A DNA stretch of 64,000 nucleotides from NCBI GenBank assembly GCA_014240275.1, contig JAAZXH010000008.1:54857-118856 (forward strand). Reading direction: 5' to 3'. The position numbers and the translations under genes were made by a program. This document shows, piece by piece, positions 61,808 to 64,000 of this stretch; the stretch's first letter is position 1; each line of letters begins with the position of its first letter. The stretch comes from Candidatus Peregrinibacteria bacterium. GTDB taxonomy: Bacteria; Patescibacteriota; Gracilibacteria; UBA1369; GCA-2718715. Under the pieces are notes generated by a model. The model did not search any database and was not told the DNA's origin. It saw only the letters and a program-made list of their open reading frames with translations.

Positions 61808-63769
61808 GATTTCTTAAAAACCATACCAAAAAAACCTGGTGTTTACCAATATTTTAACCAAAAAGGTGAAATTATATATGTAGGTAAAGCTAAAAACCTA
61901 CAAAATCGCATCAAATCATATTTTCAAAAAAACTCAGACCATAGTCCTAAAACAAAGATATTGGTCAAAAACATCACAGACATTAAATATATAATAGTAA
62001 ACTCAGAACTCGAAGCTATATTACTTGAAACTAACCTCATTAAAGAACATCTTCCAAAGTATAACGTACTAATGAAAGATGATAAAAATTTCATTTACCT
62101 TAAAATTACAACTCAAGACGAATATCCAAAGATCTACCTTACACGACGTATCGAAAACGACAAAGCCACATACCTAGGACCAAAGACCTCAGCCTACGAT
62201 ATTAAAACAATGCTTAAAACGATAGAAAGCCTAATTCCTTACCCAAATTGTCAATTTAACATCATTAACCTAAAAACCCAGAGTCGAACACCAAACCAAA
62301 ATAAACAAAGCCTATGTATCATTAAAAACATAGATAAAAGCCATAGTCCTTGTTTTAGTGAATTAAACCAATACGAGTACCACACACTAATTAAACAAAT
62401 CATTCAACACTTCAAAGGTAACAGCCAAGAATTAATCAAAGACCTAGAAAACAAAATGCAAACCTTAGCCAAACAACACAACTTTGAACAAGCTGCTAAA
62501 CTTAGAGATAAACTACAAGCAATTCAAAAAATTATCGAAAAACAATCCATATCAAATAGCGACCCAAAAGAAAACATCGATGTATTTGGATACAGTAAAT
62601 ACGCTCAAACTATCTGTGTTAGCGTTTTTCAAATTAGACAAGGTAAAATCATCAACCAAAATCGCTTTAGCCTCAAAAACCCACTAGAAACCAATACCAA
62701 AGAAGTAATGCAAGAAATAATAATACAATACTATCAATGTAATCATAACTTACCAAAAGAAATCCTAATTCCTGAAATGCCTGATACCAAGCAAGACATC
62801 TCAAAAAATCTAGAATCAATTTATAAACAAAAAATAAAAATCAACAAACCAATCAAAGGAAGGAAAGCAAAATTGGTAAGTTTAGCTCTAAAAAATGCAG
62901 AAAGTTACCTTAAACAACAACAAGTCAAATGGCTCAGCCAAGATGCCAGAAAAAACACTCTTCTCAAGATCAAAGAAATGCTAGATCTAAAACAAATTCC
63001 AAATCGTATAGAGTGCTACGACATTTCTCACCTTCAAGGTCAAAACACTAAAGGTTCAATGGTGGTATTTAAAAAAGGTACCCCTACCAAAGATCATTAT
63101 CGTATTTTTAACATAAAAAGCTTAGAAAACAATCAAATCGACGACTACCAGTCTATACAAGAAGTTTTATTCAGAAGGTTAAAATACCTAGCAAGTCCAG
63201 AAAAAGGGCTTAAAACTAGCAATAAAGACTCAATATTTAGCATTAAACGCAAAAAAGAAACTCTTGCAGAAATAACATACACTCAACTAACAAAAGATCA
63301 GTATGAAATAAACACAATAATTCAAATAGACCAATCCTTTTTACAAGAATTCATATGGAAAAAATTTATCCAAAAACTCAAACCTAAAAAAATCTACCTC
63401 AAAAACAAAATTGACTCAGCACTAAATATTGGATTTAAAGCCATCAAACACGATATTTACAACTACGCCTACTATCATAATACAAATAAAACAGACTTAT
63501 CACTAAACAGCTTACCAGGCTTAATAGTTATAGACGGAGGCAAAGGACAACTAAATGCAGCAAAAAAAGCTCTTAAAAAGCTCAATCTAGACATCCCTAT
63601 CATAAGTATTTCGAAAAGACTAGAAACTATACATATCGCCAATAACAAAGCCATACAATTAGATAAGAACAATACAGCCCTAAACTTAATTCAACAAGTA
63701 AGAGACGAAGCCCATCGTTTCGCTATTAGCAATAACAGAAAAGCACGTATAAAAAAACTCACCCAATAA
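61793..63769 (+). CDS. uvrC: UvrC excision nuclease subunit, no C-terminal HhH, insertion in RNase H domain
   Basis: 658 residues from the ATG at 61793 (MINIQDFLKTIPKKPGVY); the track start adds five residues. GIY-YIG domain (about 10-95, IIYVGKAKNLQNRIKSYF), UVR motif (LAKQHNFEQAAKLRDKLQAI), then the RNase H-like nuclease with ECYDISHLQGQNTKGSMVVF. Between VLFRR and LIVIDGGKGQLN it has about 115 extra residues. It stops at NRKARIKKLTQ, where UvrC normally continues into a helix-hairpin-helix pair. It makes the dual incisions in nucleotide excision repair. Confidence 0.93.
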   Translation: MINIQDFLKTIPKKPGVYQYFNQKGEIIYVGKAKNLQNRIKSYFQKNSDHSPKTKILVKNITDIKYIIVNSELEAILLETNLIKEHLPKYNVLMKDDKNFIYLKITTQDEYPKIYLTRRIENDKATYLGPKTSAYDIKTMLKTIESLIPYPNCQFNIINLKTQSRTPNQNKQSLCIIKNIDKSHSPCFSELNQYEYHTLIKQIIQHFKGNSQELIKDLENKMQTLAKQHNFEQAAKLRDKLQAIQKIIEKQSISNSDPKENIDVFGYSKYAQTICVSVFQIRQGKIINQNRFSLKNPLETNTKEVMQEIIIQYYQCNHNLPKEILIPEMPDTKQDISKNLESIYKQKIKINKPIKGRKAKLVSLALKNAESYLKQQQVKWLSQDARKNTLLKIKEMLDLKQIPNRIECYDISHLQGQNTKGSMVVFKKGTPTKDHYRIFNIKSLENNQIDDYQSIQEVLFRRLKYLASPEKGLKTSNKDSIFSIKRKKETLAEITYTQLTKDQYEINTIIQIDQSFLQEFIWKKFIQKLKPKKIYLKNKIDSALNIGFKAIKHDIYNYAYYHNTNKTDLSLNSLPGLIVIDGGKGQLNAAKKALKKLNLDIPIISISKRLETIHIANNKAIQLDKNNTALNLIQQVRDEAHRFAISNNRKARIKKLTQ

Positions 63770-63780
63770 CGGGTGAGTTT
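63755..63780. terminator. Terminator between uvrC and the repeat-protein gene
   Basis: A perfect 10-bp stem AAACTCACCC/GGGTGAGTTT, loop of 6 containing the uvrC stop. The minus strand has the longer T-run (TTTTTTT), so it mainly serves the minus-strand repeat gene, but it also follows uvrC. Confidence 0.85.
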
Positions 63781-63801
63781 AAAAACTTTGAGAAAAGATC
63801 C

Positions 63802-64000
63802 TTAGAACGAGTAGTAGTTATAACCTGGATAATAACCTGTCGCATATGCATAATTATTATAGTAATTATCTGAATACGAGTTAGTATAAGAGTTTGAATA
63901 AGTAGGGTATGAATACGAGTTAGTATAAGAGTTTGAATAAGTAGGGTATGAATACGAGTTAGTATAAGAGTTTGAATAAGTAGGGTATGAATACGAGTTA
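63802..64000 (-). CDS. Tyr/Ser/Asn-rich tandem-repeat protein, C-terminal end only
   Basis: The minus strand is open from the window edge to TAA at 63804-63802. It encodes repeats of NSYSYPTYSNSYT (13 residues), then SDNYYNNYAYATGYYPGYNY and a final YSF. The Pro/Tyr/Asn/Ser composition without charged residues is typical of low-complexity extracellular or adhesive stretches. The 5' part, any signal peptide and the total repeat number lie outside the window. Terminated by the shared hairpin. Function unknown. Confidence 0.7.
   Translation of the reverse strand, partial: NSYSYPTYSNSYTNSYSYPTYSNSYTNSYSYPTYSNSYTNSYSDNYYNNYAYATGYYPGYNYYSF
63872..64000. repeat. 39-bp tandem repeat, three full copies plus a partial
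   Basis: The unit GAATACGAGTTAGTATAAGA plus 19 more bases repeats without change at 63872, 63911 and 63950, and again from 63989 to the window end. 39 bp equals 13 codons, so copy-number change keeps the reading frame of the minus-strand gene. Copies abut without spacers. Confidence 0.95.

Noticed and set aside
1-64000. UGA read as glycine (Gracilibacteria/Absconditabacteria code)
   Set aside because: Long conserved genes have no in-frame TGA, and TGA ends several genes at family-typical C-termini (pdhA, the lipA 3' part, the first glycosyltransferase).
63872-64000. Tandem repeats as a CRISPR array
   Set aside because: Copies abut with no spacers, and the 39-bp period is in frame with a coding sequence.

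Overview
The window is AT-rich, densely packed bacterial DNA with about fifty protein genes, three tRNA genes and one probable structured RNA. Genes overlap or abut constantly and almost none has a Shine-Dalgarno sequence. The gene mix points to a streamlined Patescibacteria/CPR-type genome: a CPR-style type IV secretion ATPase, pilin-like small protein, S-layer-homology surface proteins, a B12-dependent ribonucleotide reductase, a minimal murein/division set and little biosynthesis. TGA works as an ordinary stop: it ends several genes and is absent inside the long ones. The UGA=Gly code of Gracilibacteria/Absconditabacteria therefore does not apply. The lineage is inferred from gene content only.

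Layout. 1-6.9 kb (minus): dnaE, aspS and a partial secretion ATPase. 7-12.4 kb (plus): tRNA-Leu, a sigma-region-4/HARE-HTH regulator, then a PKD-7TM membrane protein overlapping an ATP-grasp ligase fused to a DUF1704 (MATCAP/QEGLA-type) metallopeptidase. The last two genes are the best candidate for an undescribed system. 12.4-18.7 kb (minus): queA, a PP2C phosphatase with a STAS partner, a large transporter-like protein, tsf and rpsB. 18.9-26.2 kb (plus): valS, a helical-repeat protein, dcd and class II ribonucleotide reductase behind putative tandem NrdR boxes. 26.3-29.6 kb (minus): guaA, a YibE/F-like protein and a methyltransferase. 29.7-33.8 kb (plus): a broken lipA followed by pyruvate dehydrogenase E1 alpha, E1 beta and E2.

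34-37.9 kb (minus): typA, an unknown gene, tRNA-Asn and a TRM11-like methyltransferase. 38-42.3 kb (plus): ssb, a structured intergenic RNA candidate, gmk, a holin-like protein, secG, a peptide-binding protein, rplI and ruvX. 42.3-47.7 kb (mixed): tRNA-Met, an FtsL/DivIC-like gene, murC, cysS, yggT, a 58-residue HhH protein and a large Ig/FnIII surface protein. 47.8-49.7 kb (plus): an RsbW-like kinase, STAS and PrsW-like protease set. 49.7-61.2 kb: Ca2+/Na+ exchanger, two glycosyltransferases, two SLH proteins, der, a VirB2-like pilin and a PerM-like permease. 61.2-64 kb: a nucleotidyltransferase, an unusual uvrC and the end of a Tyr/Ser/Asn-rich repeat protein running off the window.

Themes. 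(i) Two halves of a partner-switching cascade (PP2C+STAS and HATPase+STAS+PrsW) lie about 33 kb apart with no classical sigma factor; the sigma-4/HARE protein is a possible output. (ii) The envelope is protein-rich (SLH, Ig, PKD, repeat proteins and a secretion machine). (iii) A PDH complex is kept while the adjacent lipoate synthase carries a frameshift and has lost a cluster cysteine. (iv) Coding composition differs strongly by strand. (v) Promoters are good sigma70 boxes placed about 7-20 nt before start codons, giving very short leaders.
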